From: an uncultured Balneola sp.
Lineage (GTDB): Bacteria > Bacteroidota > Rhodothermia > Balneolales > Balneolaceae
Assembly (NCBI GenBank): GCA_902529365.1
Contig: CABZWK010000002.1
Location: 1 to 64,000 of the forward strand
Length of the DNA stretch: 64,000 nucleotides
Direction of reading: 5' to 3'
Shown here piece by piece: positions 54,236-63,139 of the stretch. The position numbers were made by a program, and so were the translations under genes. The notes beneath the pieces are model-generated. The model ran no database searches. It saw nothing but the letters and a program-made list of their open reading frames with translations, and was not told the origin of the DNA. How positions within the stretch are numbered: position 1 is the first letter of the stretch; each line of letters starts with the position of its first letter.

Positions 54236-55810
54236 TTAACTAAGTAAAAATAGCTTTTTAAAGCGAACCCATCTTCGAAAAATTTTACGTCTGCCCAGTG
54301 ATGTGCTCAAAGGTAAAACCCAATTGAATATAAGATAGAGTGAAATACCAATACCAAATATTAGTTGGGGTATATAACCATAATAACTTTCATAATAATT
54401 CATCATTTCCTGTCCTAACAAATAGGCTAAAATACCTAAAATAGGTGCCCATACTAGCGTACTAGCTATAAAATGAAGTAGGAAATTCGGTAAAGAGTAT
54501 CTACACAGGCCCGCACTGAAATAAGCGGGGAAACGACTCCCTGGTATGAATCGACTCAACCAAAGTACACCCACTGCATTTCTACTAAACCAATGAGTAA
54601 AATAATCTAAATCCTTTTCGGTCATCATCCATCTTAAAGGTACCTTCAGTAACCATACCCTTTTAAAGTTACGACCTAACACATAAATGAATACATCAAA
54701 GACAATGACTCCAAGGGCTGACGCCAAAATAGCATTACTCAAATGAAGCACTCCTCGAGAAGCCAATACTCCAGCTGATATACAGGCCAGATCTTCGGAA
54801 AACAAAGATATCAATGCGATAATAAGCATTAATGCTGCTAAATATATCCCTGATACTCGAACATAATTATCTAGATTAAATTCCTCTTGAATGGCAGACT
54901 CCCAAGGCAAACGGAGAGGTCCTTGCAGAGAAATTTGAGTCATTTTGTTTAATTCAAATGGTAAATCACGAGCTAATGACTGGGTATCCACCACATACAT
55001 GGTGCTGTCTGACAATAAAGAATAACGTTGCCCAAAGGTATCAATGAGAGGAATTCTTTGATTTTCGTTCATTATCCAGCGGGCGTTTTCTTTAGTTTGA
55101 GTTCTAATAATTTTAGAAATCTTGGCAAGTTCAAAACTATGCTGTGTTGCTTGAGATAATTGATATGATGAAACTAGTCTTATTTCCTTTGCTCTCTCCT
55201 TCCAATGGTTAAGTTTTCCGAAGTGAGGTAGTGCATGATATAAAAATTGAAGTGTATACCCGTAGGCTTGAATAAAGAGATTATTCAAATAATACCCACC
55301 TAGCAAATGTGAATCGGGCAATGGCGTGGGATTCAAAAGCAATAATCTTAGGTTGTTGCTAGTAATTTGACTTCCTATTTCCAGTGCTAAATGAGTCCAC
55401 TCCTGATCCGCTACAAATAGTATTTGTCCTTTTACATGTTCTATTCGTGTAAGGAGTACATTTCTTAGACCAACTTCCTCTGGATTTTTACCCCCTAAAG
55501 GATAGGCTACATAATTAACCCTTTTAACTAAGGTGTCTGCTGTGTAGTACTGCCTTAATCTAGAGTTTAATTGATCGGTGAGGCCAAATGAAATAATTAG
55601 CGTGGTCTTGCTGAGAGTGGTATCATCAACTACTTTCGGATTGTTTTCACGCGTTAAATACTCATCAAATGAATTATCAGAGTGTAATGTTAGAGCAGGA
55701 AATTTTTGTTGCATGTCTTGCTTCACAAGACCCTGAATATTGGATAGAAGAACCAGAACAGCAAAAACAAATAGTAGACTCTTAAAAAGAAAGGATCTTT
55801 TATTGGGCAT
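54236..55810 (-). CDS. DedA-family membrane protein fused to a degenerate alpha/beta-hydrolase-like domain
   Basis: A 524-residue protein in two parts. The C-terminal part (about 337-510) is a DedA/VTT domain: FSEDLACISAGVLASRG, YVLGRNF, WLSRFIPGSRFPAYFSAGLC, and several membrane helices. The first part (about 68-310) follows the order of an alpha/beta hydrolase: TLIISFGLTDQ, VAYPLGG, LFVADQEWTHLALEIG (131-146), then ILFV/LLLLNPTPLP, FGQRYS (259-264), and LQGPLRLPWES (295-305). The usual GxSxG, Asp and His positions read ADQEW, Tyr 263 and Pro 298, so it seems inactive. An N-terminal membrane anchor is at 7-23. It follows plsC, overlapping by 11 bases. Confidence 0.68.
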   Translation of the reverse strand: MPNKRSFLFKSLLFVFAVLVLLSNIQGLVKQDMQQKFPALTLHSDNSFDEYLTRENNPKVVDDTTLSKTTLIISFGLTDQLNSRLRQYYTADTLVKRVNYVAYPLGGKNPEEVGLRNVLLTRIEHVKGQILFVADQEWTHLALEIGSQITSNNLRLLLLNPTPLPDSHLLGGYYLNNLFIQAYGYTLQFLYHALPHFGKLNHWKERAKEIRLVSSYQLSQATQHSFELAKISKIIRTQTKENARWIMNENQRIPLIDTFGQRYSLLSDSTMYVVDTQSLARDLPFELNKMTQISLQGPLRLPWESAIQEEFNLDNYVRVSGIYLAALMLIIALISLFSEDLACISAGVLASRGVLHLSNAILASALGVIVFDVFIYVLGRNFKRVWLLKVPLRWMMTEKDLDYFTHWFSRNAVGVLWLSRFIPGSRFPAYFSAGLCRYSLPNFLLHFIASTLVWAPILGILAYLLGQEMMNYYESYYGYIPQLIFGIGISLYLIFNWVLPLSTSLGRRKIFRRWVRFKKLFLLS

Positions 55811-56585
55811 ATTTCTTTAAATTCTTGTATTCAATTTCTGACCACTCAAAAATGGATTCTGTTAATTTTTTTCTTGATTCATCTTTCCATGTTTGGTCTG
55901 AGAATGATAGTCTAGCAATGTACCCTTTTTGGGTAAGTAAGGATATAAAATGAGCTGCAAATGATGTATCATCCCACCATGGGACATAGGACGATCCAAA
56001 TAGTGATTTACCCCCTCCAATTTTGTCCTCATAATACAGTAATACTGAGTGTACCGGGAATTGCTGCGTCGCAGGTATTTCCAATAGTGGCGAATGATAG
56101 GGCTTTAGTTCATCACCTAGTGTGGTTGTTCCTTCTGGGAAAACGATTAAACCTCGAGGACTATGTAACTCTTTAGAAATTAATTTATTAACCCTAGATA
56201 CATCCATTTTCTTTGTTCGGTTAACAAAAATAATTCCCATGAGTTTCATGGCTTGCCCCATGATTGGCCATGACTTCAAATCATGTTTGGCAACGAAAGT
56301 AGCTCTAAGTGAAGCTAATAACACCCAAATATCCGCATAGCTGAGGTGATTAGCGACTAGATAAAATGATGGCTTAGGCACAGAGCCTTGTAGGTCTAAC
56401 TTTCCACCAGTTAATACCATCATACATCGTCCCCAGCTATGAGTAATGAAGCCAACCACCAATGCATAATGAGTCGATAACCAATTAAGTGGGTAACATA
56501 GTACAATCAATAAGATATGAACCAAGGTGATCAAACAAATAAGTGGTAGTCGTATAAGCAGTCGTATCCAACCTGTGAAAGTCAT
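55800..56585 (-). CDS. 1-acyl-sn-glycerol-3-phosphate acyltransferase (PlsC family)
   Basis: A 261-residue membrane-bound acyltransferase making phosphatidic acid or a related lipid. NHLSYAD (79-85) is the HX4D motif; VFPEGTTTLG (148-157) is the FPEGT substrate-binding motif; GIIFVNRTKK (118-127) is the block with conserved Arg. An N-terminal membrane segment is at 8-31. The specificity (lysophosphatidate or ornithine lipid) is unresolved. It starts the minus-strand pair and overlaps the DedA-type gene by 11 bases, so a lipid-linked joint role is plausible. Confidence 0.86.
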   Translation of the reverse strand: MTFTGWIRLLIRLPLICLITLVHILLIVLCYPLNWLSTHYALVVGFITHSWGRCMMVLTGGKLDLQGSVPKPSFYLVANHLSYADIWVLLASLRATFVAKHDLKSWPIMGQAMKLMGIIFVNRTKKMDVSRVNKLISKELHSPRGLIVFPEGTTTLGDELKPYHSPLLEIPATQQFPVHSVLLYYEDKIGGGKSLFGSSYVPWWDDTSFAAHFISLLTQKGYIARLSFSDQTWKDESRKKLTESIFEWSEIEYKNLKKYAQ

Positions 56586-56802
56586 GGTCTATAAGTAAAA
56601 GTGAAGTTGCAGGATGTGATAATAATTGACAATAAAAATAGACAAGCATTCTTTAGCTAACAAGTAACTATTTCATTTTAAGATTGGGTAAACAAATAGT
56701 AGAAACACTATATTAATCAAGCGATACATTCATTGTTTAGGCTGATAACTCAAAAATTAGAATCCTGAGTTAAAAACGTATAATTTCTCGTTTTACATTG
56801 GA

Positions 56803-57582
56803 ATGCTCTATCATAAAACATATATCATTGGAGATGAAAAAGACTGGGTAGTTTTTATCCATGGTGCTGGTGGTAGCTCCTCCATATGGTTTCAACAAAT
56901 AAAGGCTTTTAGAGAGAACTTTAATTTATTACTAGTGGATCTTCGGGGCCATGGTAAATCCAAGGACTTTTTTGAGCAGTATTATAATAATGAGTATACA
57001 TTTGAAAGTGTGAGTCATGACGTATTGCAAGTTTTAGACCATCTTAGAATAGAAAAAGCTCATTTTGTGGGAGTGTCATTAGGAACAATTATCATACGTC
57101 AGATAGCTGAAATGGGGCCTAATCGTATTCATTCAGGGGTATTATGTGGAGCAATAACTCGTTTAGATATACGATCGAGGGTGCTGGTGCAATTGGGAAA
57201 TTGGTTTAAAAAGCTCATACCATACATGTGGCTATATAGTTTATTCGCTTGGATCATCATGCCTAGATCAAGACATAAAAAAGCACGGCATCTATTTATT
57301 CAAGAAGCCAAAAAGCTCTATCAGAAAGAATTTATTCGCTGGTTTGGACTAACTAAACGATTAAACCCTCTCCTTCGATTTTTTAAGGAGAAGGATACTT
57401 CTATCCCTTTCTTATATATCATGGGCGATCAAGATCACATGTTTTTATCGGCTGCACGTTCTATCGTTCAATTACACAAACACTCAACACTTCAGGTTGT
57501 CACTAATTGTGGTCATGTGTGTAATGTGGAACAGCCTAATACCTTTAACCGAATGGCTATTAATTATTTACAAAACATCTAA
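56803..57582 (+). CDS. Alpha/beta hydrolase
   Basis: A 259-residue alpha/beta hydrolase fold enzyme. FIHGAGGSS (18-26) holds the HG oxyanion motif; LVDLRGHGKS is present; GVSLG (90-94) has the Ser 92 nucleophile; MGDQDHM holds the acid; CGHVCNVEQP holds the His near the end. All triad residues are intact, unlike the DedA fusion nearby. The substrate is unknown. It begins about 217 bases from the divergent acyltransferase gene and 68 bases before thrA. Confidence 0.85.
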   Translation: MLYHKTYIIGDEKDWVVFIHGAGGSSSIWFQQIKAFRENFNLLLVDLRGHGKSKDFFEQYYNNEYTFESVSHDVLQVLDHLRIEKAHFVGVSLGTIIIRQIAEMGPNRIHSGVLCGAITRLDIRSRVLVQLGNWFKKLIPYMWLYSLFAWIIMPRSRHKKARHLFIQEAKKLYQKEFIRWFGLTKRLNPLLRFFKEKDTSIPFLYIMGDQDHMFLSAARSIVQLHKHSTLQVVTNCGHVCNVEQPNTFNRMAINYLQNI

Positions 57583-57650
57583 ATTATAGTTTTTAGGTTC
57601 AGCTTTGTATTTATTCTTACATTCGATTTACTCACTCAAAATTCGAAACT

Positions 57651-60110
57651 ATGATCGTACTCAAATTTGGCGGCACCTCGGTCGGTAGTGCTGAAAGCTT
57701 ATCTTTTGTAAAAGAAATTGTCCAAAGAAACTACTCACAGAAAAAGAAGCAGGTAGTAGTAGTTTCTGCTCTCGGTGGCATCACTAATTCTCTTGTGGAT
57801 ATGAGCCAATTAGCAGCATCTGGCAATGAAAATTATGTGGATTTATTCAATGAAATTGAACAGCGTCATTTACAACTCTGTAATGAGATTATTCCATTAG
57901 TTAATCGAAGTGCGACTCTCACCCAGACAAAGGTGTTGTTAAATGATCTTGAGGATATTCTGAGGGGACTATTCTTGGTAGGTGAATTATCCCCTAGATC
58001 ATCTGACCTAGTATTAAGTTTAGGAGAGCGTTTATCCTCCGCTATAATTGCCGCTTTTTTATCTGAAGACATTCCCAAAACAATACTATGCGATGCGCGT
58101 GAGTACATAAAAACAGACGAACAGTTTGGAAATGCCATTGTCGATGCACCCCTGACTTATGAACTGCTGGCAAAGCAAATCAAAGACACTAATGACCTGT
58201 ATCTTTTCCCTGGCTTTGTCGCTTCATCCAACCAAACAAACCAGATTACTACCTTAGGACGAGGGGGCTCTGATTATACGGCAGCCCTTATTGCGGCTGC
58301 CATAAATGCCGAAGAATTGCAAATATGGACAGATGTTAGCGGGATGATGACTGCCAATCCGAGAATGGTAAGTAGTGCTCGAACCATAGATAGTTTATCT
58401 TATGAGGAAGCTATGGAGCTGTCACATTTTGGTGCTAAAGTGATCTATCCCCCTACTATTCAACCCGTGTTGGATGCGCAAATACCTGTTTGGATAAAAA
58501 ACACCTTTTCAGCTGAGGAGAAGGGTACCTGTATAACCGTGGATGGAAGTGCGGCAGAAGATCCAGTAAGAGGAATCTCTAGTATTGAAGATGTGGCATT
58601 GTGCACCTTATCAGGGTCAGGTATGGTAGCCGTTCCAAACTTTTCATACCGGTTATTTTCTGCCCTTAGTAAGGCTTCTATTAACGTGATAATGATTACC
58701 CAAGCGTCTTCAGAACACACCATTACGGTAGGAGTTTCCAAATTTAAAGCTGAAAGGGCCACAGATGTAATTGAAGCAGAGTTTGAAAACGAGATCAATC
58801 AACGCAAAGTTAATAGGCTTAGAGTTGAAAAAGAACTTTCTATTATTGCATTGGTTGGTAGTCGAATGAGAGAACAAGTAGGAATAAGCTCAACCTTATT
58901 TGATGCACTATCTCATAATGGAATCAACGTGAAAGCCATTGCACAAGGATCAACAGAGCTTAATATTTCATTGGTTATTGACCGTAAGAATCTCAAAAAA
59001 GCGTTGAATACGCTCCATGAGAGCTTTTTTTTATCGGATACCAAAAAATATAGTTTATTTTTAGTTGGTATTGGTAATGTAGGTCAAACATTATTACAGC
59101 AAATACATCAGCAAAAAGATTTTTTATCCCAAGAATTAAAAACCGATATCCGTCTTTGTGGACTTGCTAATTCTCGAACGATGCTATTCAATTCGAATGG
59201 TATAGATATGACTGCAAGTAAAGATAAGTTAGAAGAGCAAGGGGTTGCTATGTCAATGGATGCGTTTTATGCTGAAATGGTTGAAATGAATCTGCGTAAT
59301 AGTATTTTCATTGATTGTACTGCAACCTATGATATACCCACTTATTACCAATCTATCTTACGTCAGAGTATTTCCATTGTAACTCCCAATAAAGTGGCCT
59401 GTTCATCAAATTTTGATCATTATCTAGATTTAAAAAAAACAGCCACCAAATACCATGCTCGTTTTTTATTTGAAACCAATGTGGGTGCTGGCTTACCTGT
59501 AATTTCAACAGCTAGTGATCTGCTTAAAAGTGGTGATAAAGTTTCTAGAATCGAGGCTGTGTTAAGTGGAACGCTAAATTTTTTATTTAATCATTATGAC
59601 GCAACAGTACCTTTTCAGGAGGTTGTTAAAAGAGCAAAAGATGAAGGATATACCGAGCCAGATCCTAAAATTGACTTAAGTGGAATTGACGTGCAACGAA
59701 AAATTCTGATACTAGCAAGAGAAAGTGGGCATAAACTTGAGTTAGATGAAATTCAGAATCAATCTTTTTTACCTGATGATTGTCTAGAAGCACAAACAGT
59801 AGACGAATTGTATAAGCGCTTACTAGAGCATGAAGATCATTTCCAACAATTATTTAAAGAGACTAACGAACAGGGTAAAAAGCTTAAATTTATTGCCTCA
59901 TTTGACAAAGAGTCTGGACATGCTGTAATCGGCTTACAGGCCTATTCAGCAGAACATCCCTTCTATAGTCTAAAAGGTAAAGATAATGTGGTGTTGTTTT
60001 ACACCAAACGATATCATGATTATCCACTTATTGTGCAAGGAGCCGGAGCTGGCTCAGCAGTAACTGCATCGGGTATATTTGCAGATATCTTACGTATAGC
60101 TGATGCCTAA
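57651..60110 (+). CDS. thrA: Bifunctional aspartokinase/homoserine dehydrogenase (ThrA)
   Basis: ThrA catalyses the first and third steps of the threonine pathway. MIVLKFGGTSVGSAES starts the kinase, with SLGERLSSAIIAAFL, TTLGRGGSDYTAAL and IWTDVSGMMTANPR. Two ACT-type regulatory domains lie between about 300 and 460 (SGSGMVAVPNFSYR, GINVKAIAQGSTELNISLVI). The dehydrogenase starts with LVGIGNVGQTLLQQI (about 470), with TPNKVACS, ETNVGAGLPVI and DLSGIDVQRKILILARE. Length 819 matches the E. coli bifunctional enzyme. It begins the thrABC operon. Confidence 0.95.
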   Translation: MIVLKFGGTSVGSAESLSFVKEIVQRNYSQKKKQVVVVSALGGITNSLVDMSQLAASGNENYVDLFNEIEQRHLQLCNEIIPLVNRSATLTQTKVLLNDLEDILRGLFLVGELSPRSSDLVLSLGERLSSAIIAAFLSEDIPKTILCDAREYIKTDEQFGNAIVDAPLTYELLAKQIKDTNDLYLFPGFVASSNQTNQITTLGRGGSDYTAALIAAAINAEELQIWTDVSGMMTANPRMVSSARTIDSLSYEEAMELSHFGAKVIYPPTIQPVLDAQIPVWIKNTFSAEEKGTCITVDGSAAEDPVRGISSIEDVALCTLSGSGMVAVPNFSYRLFSALSKASINVIMITQASSEHTITVGVSKFKAERATDVIEAEFENEINQRKVNRLRVEKELSIIALVGSRMREQVGISSTLFDALSHNGINVKAIAQGSTELNISLVIDRKNLKKALNTLHESFFLSDTKKYSLFLVGIGNVGQTLLQQIHQQKDFLSQELKTDIRLCGLANSRTMLFNSNGIDMTASKDKLEEQGVAMSMDAFYAEMVEMNLRNSIFIDCTATYDIPTYYQSILRQSISIVTPNKVACSSNFDHYLDLKKTATKYHARFLFETNVGAGLPVISTASDLLKSGDKVSRIEAVLSGTLNFLFNHYDATVPFQEVVKRAKDEGYTEPDPKIDLSGIDVQRKILILARESGHKLELDEIQNQSFLPDDCLEAQTVDELYKRLLEHEDHFQQLFKETNEQGKKLKFIASFDKESGHAVIGLQAYSAEHPFYSLKGKDNVVLFYTKRYHDYPLIVQGAGAGSAVTASGIFADILRIADA

Positions 60111-60127
60111 TTGAAAAAGGAAATCTT

Positions 60128-61060
60128 ATGAAGGACTGTACAGTATTTGCTCCAGCCACCGTCGCTAATGTGGGTAGCGGTTTCGATGTACTTGGTTTTG
60201 CCCTATGTGATATAGGTGATGTAGTACAGGTTAGAGAAAGTTCAACCCCTGGATTTGTAATTGATTCAATCATTGGAGCTGATAACATTCCATTGGAACC
60301 AGAAAAAAATGTATGCACTGTTGCAGCTCGGGCTTTGTTGAATTCCTTAGAGAAAAAACCATCGAATGGGTACTCATTTAGTATCATAAAAAAGGTAGCG
60401 GCAGGTAGTGGGCTCGGGTCTAGTGCTTCTTCCTCAGCAGCAGCGGTTGTGGCATTAAATGAATTGTTGGGTTCCCCTTTTTCCCGCCATGAACTCATAC
60501 CATTTGCTATGAAAGGAGAAGCCTTAGCTTCAGGAACGGAACACGCCGATAATGTTGCCCCATCTATTTTGGGAGGTTTCACTCTTGTTCAAAGTTACGA
60601 GCCTTTACGAGTGGTAAAACTGCAGTATCCAGAAGATTTGGTAGCAACCATAGTACATCCTCACGTCGAAGTAAAAACGGCAGATTCAAAACGAATCTTG
60701 AGGCAAAGCATACCCTTAAAAACAGCCATTACTCAATGGGCTAATGTGGGTGGCTTGGTTGCAGGATTGGCGCAAGAAGATTTTGAACTCATTGGTCATT
60801 CCTTACAAGATGTAGTAGCTGAGCCCACTAGGTCTATGCTCATTCCGATGTATGAACAGGTAAAAATTCTATCCAAGAAAATGGGTGCTCTGGGGTGCAG
60901 TATATCAGGGTCAGGGCCTTCCATATTTATGTTATCCGATACAAAGAATATAGCTCAAAGCCTGGCAGAATCACTTAAAGACTTATATATGGACAACCTA
61001 ATCAGTTGTGACGTTTACCTATCAAAAATAAATAAAATGGGTTGCCAAGTAATCCAATAA
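60128..61060 (+). CDS. thrB: Homoserine kinase
   Basis: ThrB phosphorylates homoserine. The GHMP-kinase motif VAAGSGLGSSASSSAAAVVA is at about 91-110. VFAPATVANVGSGFDVLGFA opens the protein, and MGALGCSISGSGPSIFML is the third GHMP motif. Length is 310. The ATG at 60128 has AAGG at 60117-60120, seven bases upstream. It is 17 bases after thrA and 13 bases before thrC, so the three form one operon. Confidence 0.95.
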   Translation: MKDCTVFAPATVANVGSGFDVLGFALCDIGDVVQVRESSTPGFVIDSIIGADNIPLEPEKNVCTVAARALLNSLEKKPSNGYSFSIIKKVAAGSGLGSSASSSAAAVVALNELLGSPFSRHELIPFAMKGEALASGTEHADNVAPSILGGFTLVQSYEPLRVVKLQYPEDLVATIVHPHVEVKTADSKRILRQSIPLKTAITQWANVGGLVAGLAQEDFELIGHSLQDVVAEPTRSMLIPMYEQVKILSKKMGALGCSISGSGPSIFMLSDTKNIAQSLAESLKDLYMDNLISCDVYLSKINKMGCQVIQ

Positions 61061-61073
61061 TTATTCGTAGCGT

Positions 61074-62378
61074 ATGAACTATCAAAGTACGGCAAATCCG
61101 TTACACATTTCGAATTTTGAAGAGGCTGTATTCAAAGGTCTACCGGATTCTTCTGGGCTCTATATGCCTATGCAAATTCCTCACCTTCCTTCCTCGTTTT
61201 TCAGTCAACTCCATGAGTTAAGTTTACCGGAGATTGGATTTCAAGTTCTAAGGCCATTTGTAGGATCAGAAATTAACGAGACAACTTTCAGGAATATAGT
61301 AGATGAAACACTTTCCTTTCCAATTCCGCTTAAGCAAATACATGATCAGGTTTATAGTCTAGAATTATTTCACGGCCCAACTTTGGCTTTTAAAGATGTT
61401 GGAGCCCGCTTTTTGGCGCGTATATTAGGCCATTTTGCCACCTTGAATAATAGATCTATAACCGTTTTAGTTGCCACTTCAGGTGATACAGGCAGCGCAG
61501 TTGCTCACGGCTTCTACGGAGTTCAGAATGTAGACGTAGTTGTACTCTATCCGAAAGGCAAAGTTAGTGATTTCCAACGTAAACAAATGACCACACTAGG
61601 TAAAAATATTCAGGCGATAGAAATCGATGGGACATTTGATGATTGCCAAGATTTAGTTAAAAAGGCTTTTCTTGACAGAAATTTACAAGACAAATACAAT
61701 CTAACCTCTGCAAATTCCATTAATGTTGTCCGCTTTTTACCACAAATGGTTTATTACTTTTGGGCTATAGCACAACTCAAATCTACTTATTCCCCATCTT
61801 CCGAAATACCAGTGAATGTGTCAGTTCCTAGCGGAAATTATGGAAACCTTACCGCTGGATTATTAGCTAAAAGAATGGGATTAGGTATCGATCATTTTAT
61901 CGCTGCAGCAAATGCCAATAATAGTTTTCCAAATTATTTAACAACGGGAAGCTATTCACCAAAACCTAGTATAGCCACATTATCCAATGCAATGGATGTC
62001 GGTGCACCTAGTAACATTCGTAGGATTAATGCGCTCTACGATTCAGAGCCGAAAAAGATTGCCAATGACGTAAGTAGCGGAAGTTTTTCGGATCAAGACT
62101 GCCTACAAACCATTGATTATGTCTATAAAAAGTACAAATATATACTTGATCCTCACGGTGCAATCGGGTATAAAGCTTTATCTCTAGTCCCAGAACAAGG
62201 AGTTAGTATATGTTTAGAGACAGCTCATCCTATCAAATTTAAAGAAGTAGTTGAGGCGGTAATTCCTGATCAAGTTACTATGCCCACCCATGTGGAAAGA
62301 AACTTGAATGAGGAATATATTCTGAGCCTAAATAAGGACTACTCAATCTTTAAAGATTATTTGATATCGAGTAGATAA
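61074..62378 (+). CDS. thrC: Threonine synthase
   Basis: ThrC converts O-phosphohomoserine to threonine with PLP. The lysine is K107 in HGPTLAFKDVGARF. VATSGDTGSAVAHGFYGV, YPKGKVSDFQRKQMTT, NSINVVRFLPQMVYYFWAI and PSGNYGNLTAGLLAKRMG match the class I enzyme. DPHGAIGYKAL near 355 is also conserved. Length 434 is normal. It closes the thrABC operon. Confidence 0.94.
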   Translation: MNYQSTANPLHISNFEEAVFKGLPDSSGLYMPMQIPHLPSSFFSQLHELSLPEIGFQVLRPFVGSEINETTFRNIVDETLSFPIPLKQIHDQVYSLELFHGPTLAFKDVGARFLARILGHFATLNNRSITVLVATSGDTGSAVAHGFYGVQNVDVVVLYPKGKVSDFQRKQMTTLGKNIQAIEIDGTFDDCQDLVKKAFLDRNLQDKYNLTSANSINVVRFLPQMVYYFWAIAQLKSTYSPSSEIPVNVSVPSGNYGNLTAGLLAKRMGLGIDHFIAAANANNSFPNYLTTGSYSPKPSIATLSNAMDVGAPSNIRRINALYDSEPKKIANDVSSGSFSDQDCLQTIDYVYKKYKYILDPHGAIGYKALSLVPEQGVSICLETAHPIKFKEVVEAVIPDQVTMPTHVERNLNEEYILSLNKDYSIFKDYLISSR

Positions 62379-62418
62379 AGTTACAATTTATCCCTTCTAC
62401 TTAATCAGTTGGATACCT

Positions 62419-63138
62419 ATGAATAATTCATTCTACCATTTACTTCTTATTGCATGCTATGCTTTTGTTAATTTTGCTACGATTGACAAAGTGTATGCTC
62501 AAAATTTAGAACGTTTTCAAAACGAGGTAGACGCCATTGTAGAGCGATATGCTCAATACGGTAAAAAAAGTGGTGACATACATACAAATGCCACCAGTAG
62601 TGATCAAACACTAGCGGTATTTACCGGGAGTTCTAGCGTACGTTTGTGGACAAGTTTATCAGATGACTTCCCTGAGCTTACGATTTTAAATACCGGATTT
62701 GGAGGATCAACCTTTGCAGAACTATTTCACTATCGACACGAGTTAATAGGCCAATATACTCCAGATATGGTAATAATTTATGAGGGTGATAATGATGTTA
62801 CAGGATCAAATACCGTGGATGAAATATTTGATAAAGCTCAAGAGCTATATTTATATTTGGCTCAAGAACTACCAGAAACTAAGGTTTATATTCTAGCAGC
62901 TAAGCCAAGTCCGTTACGTTGGAACCTAAAGCCTTTATACGACGCTCTAAATATCCATTTTGCTGATTTTGCGGTAGAAAATGATCAATTTACATACATA
63001 GATATATGGAATCCTATGTTAGGTGAAAATGGTAAACCAATGCCTAGTATATTTTTATCCGACAGTTTACATATGAATAAAGCTGGTTATCTAATCTGGA
63101 AACAAACCATTGCTCTTTTTCTGCAAGTATCCAAATAA
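62419..63138 (+). CDS. SGNH/GDSL-type hydrolase
   Basis: A 239-residue secreted lipase/esterase-like protein. The signal peptide LLLIACYAFVNFATIDKVYAQ likely is cleaved after AYAQ-like VYAQ at about 28. FTGSSSVRLW carries the block I Ser (GSSS in place of GDSL), LNTGFGGST is block II, YEGDNDVTG is block III with the Asn, and SDSLHMNKAGY is block V with the Asp and His. The catalytic set looks complete, and the acyl substrate cannot be told. The next gene begins one base after its stop. Confidence 0.83.
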   Translation: MNNSFYHLLLIACYAFVNFATIDKVYAQNLERFQNEVDAIVERYAQYGKKSGDIHTNATSSDQTLAVFTGSSSVRLWTSLSDDFPELTILNTGFGGSTFAELFHYRHELIGQYTPDMVIIYEGDNDVTGSNTVDEIFDKAQELYLYLAQELPETKVYILAAKPSPLRWNLKPLYDALNIHFADFAVENDQFTYIDIWNPMLGENGKPMPSIFLSDSLHMNKAGYLIWKQTIALFLQVSK

Positions 63139-63139
63139 T

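Noticed and set aside
60028-60582. A 184-codon open frame antisense to thrB
   Set aside because: It lies opposite clearly conserved ThrA/ThrB sequence, has no recognisable domain, and its length is a by-product of the opposite frame.
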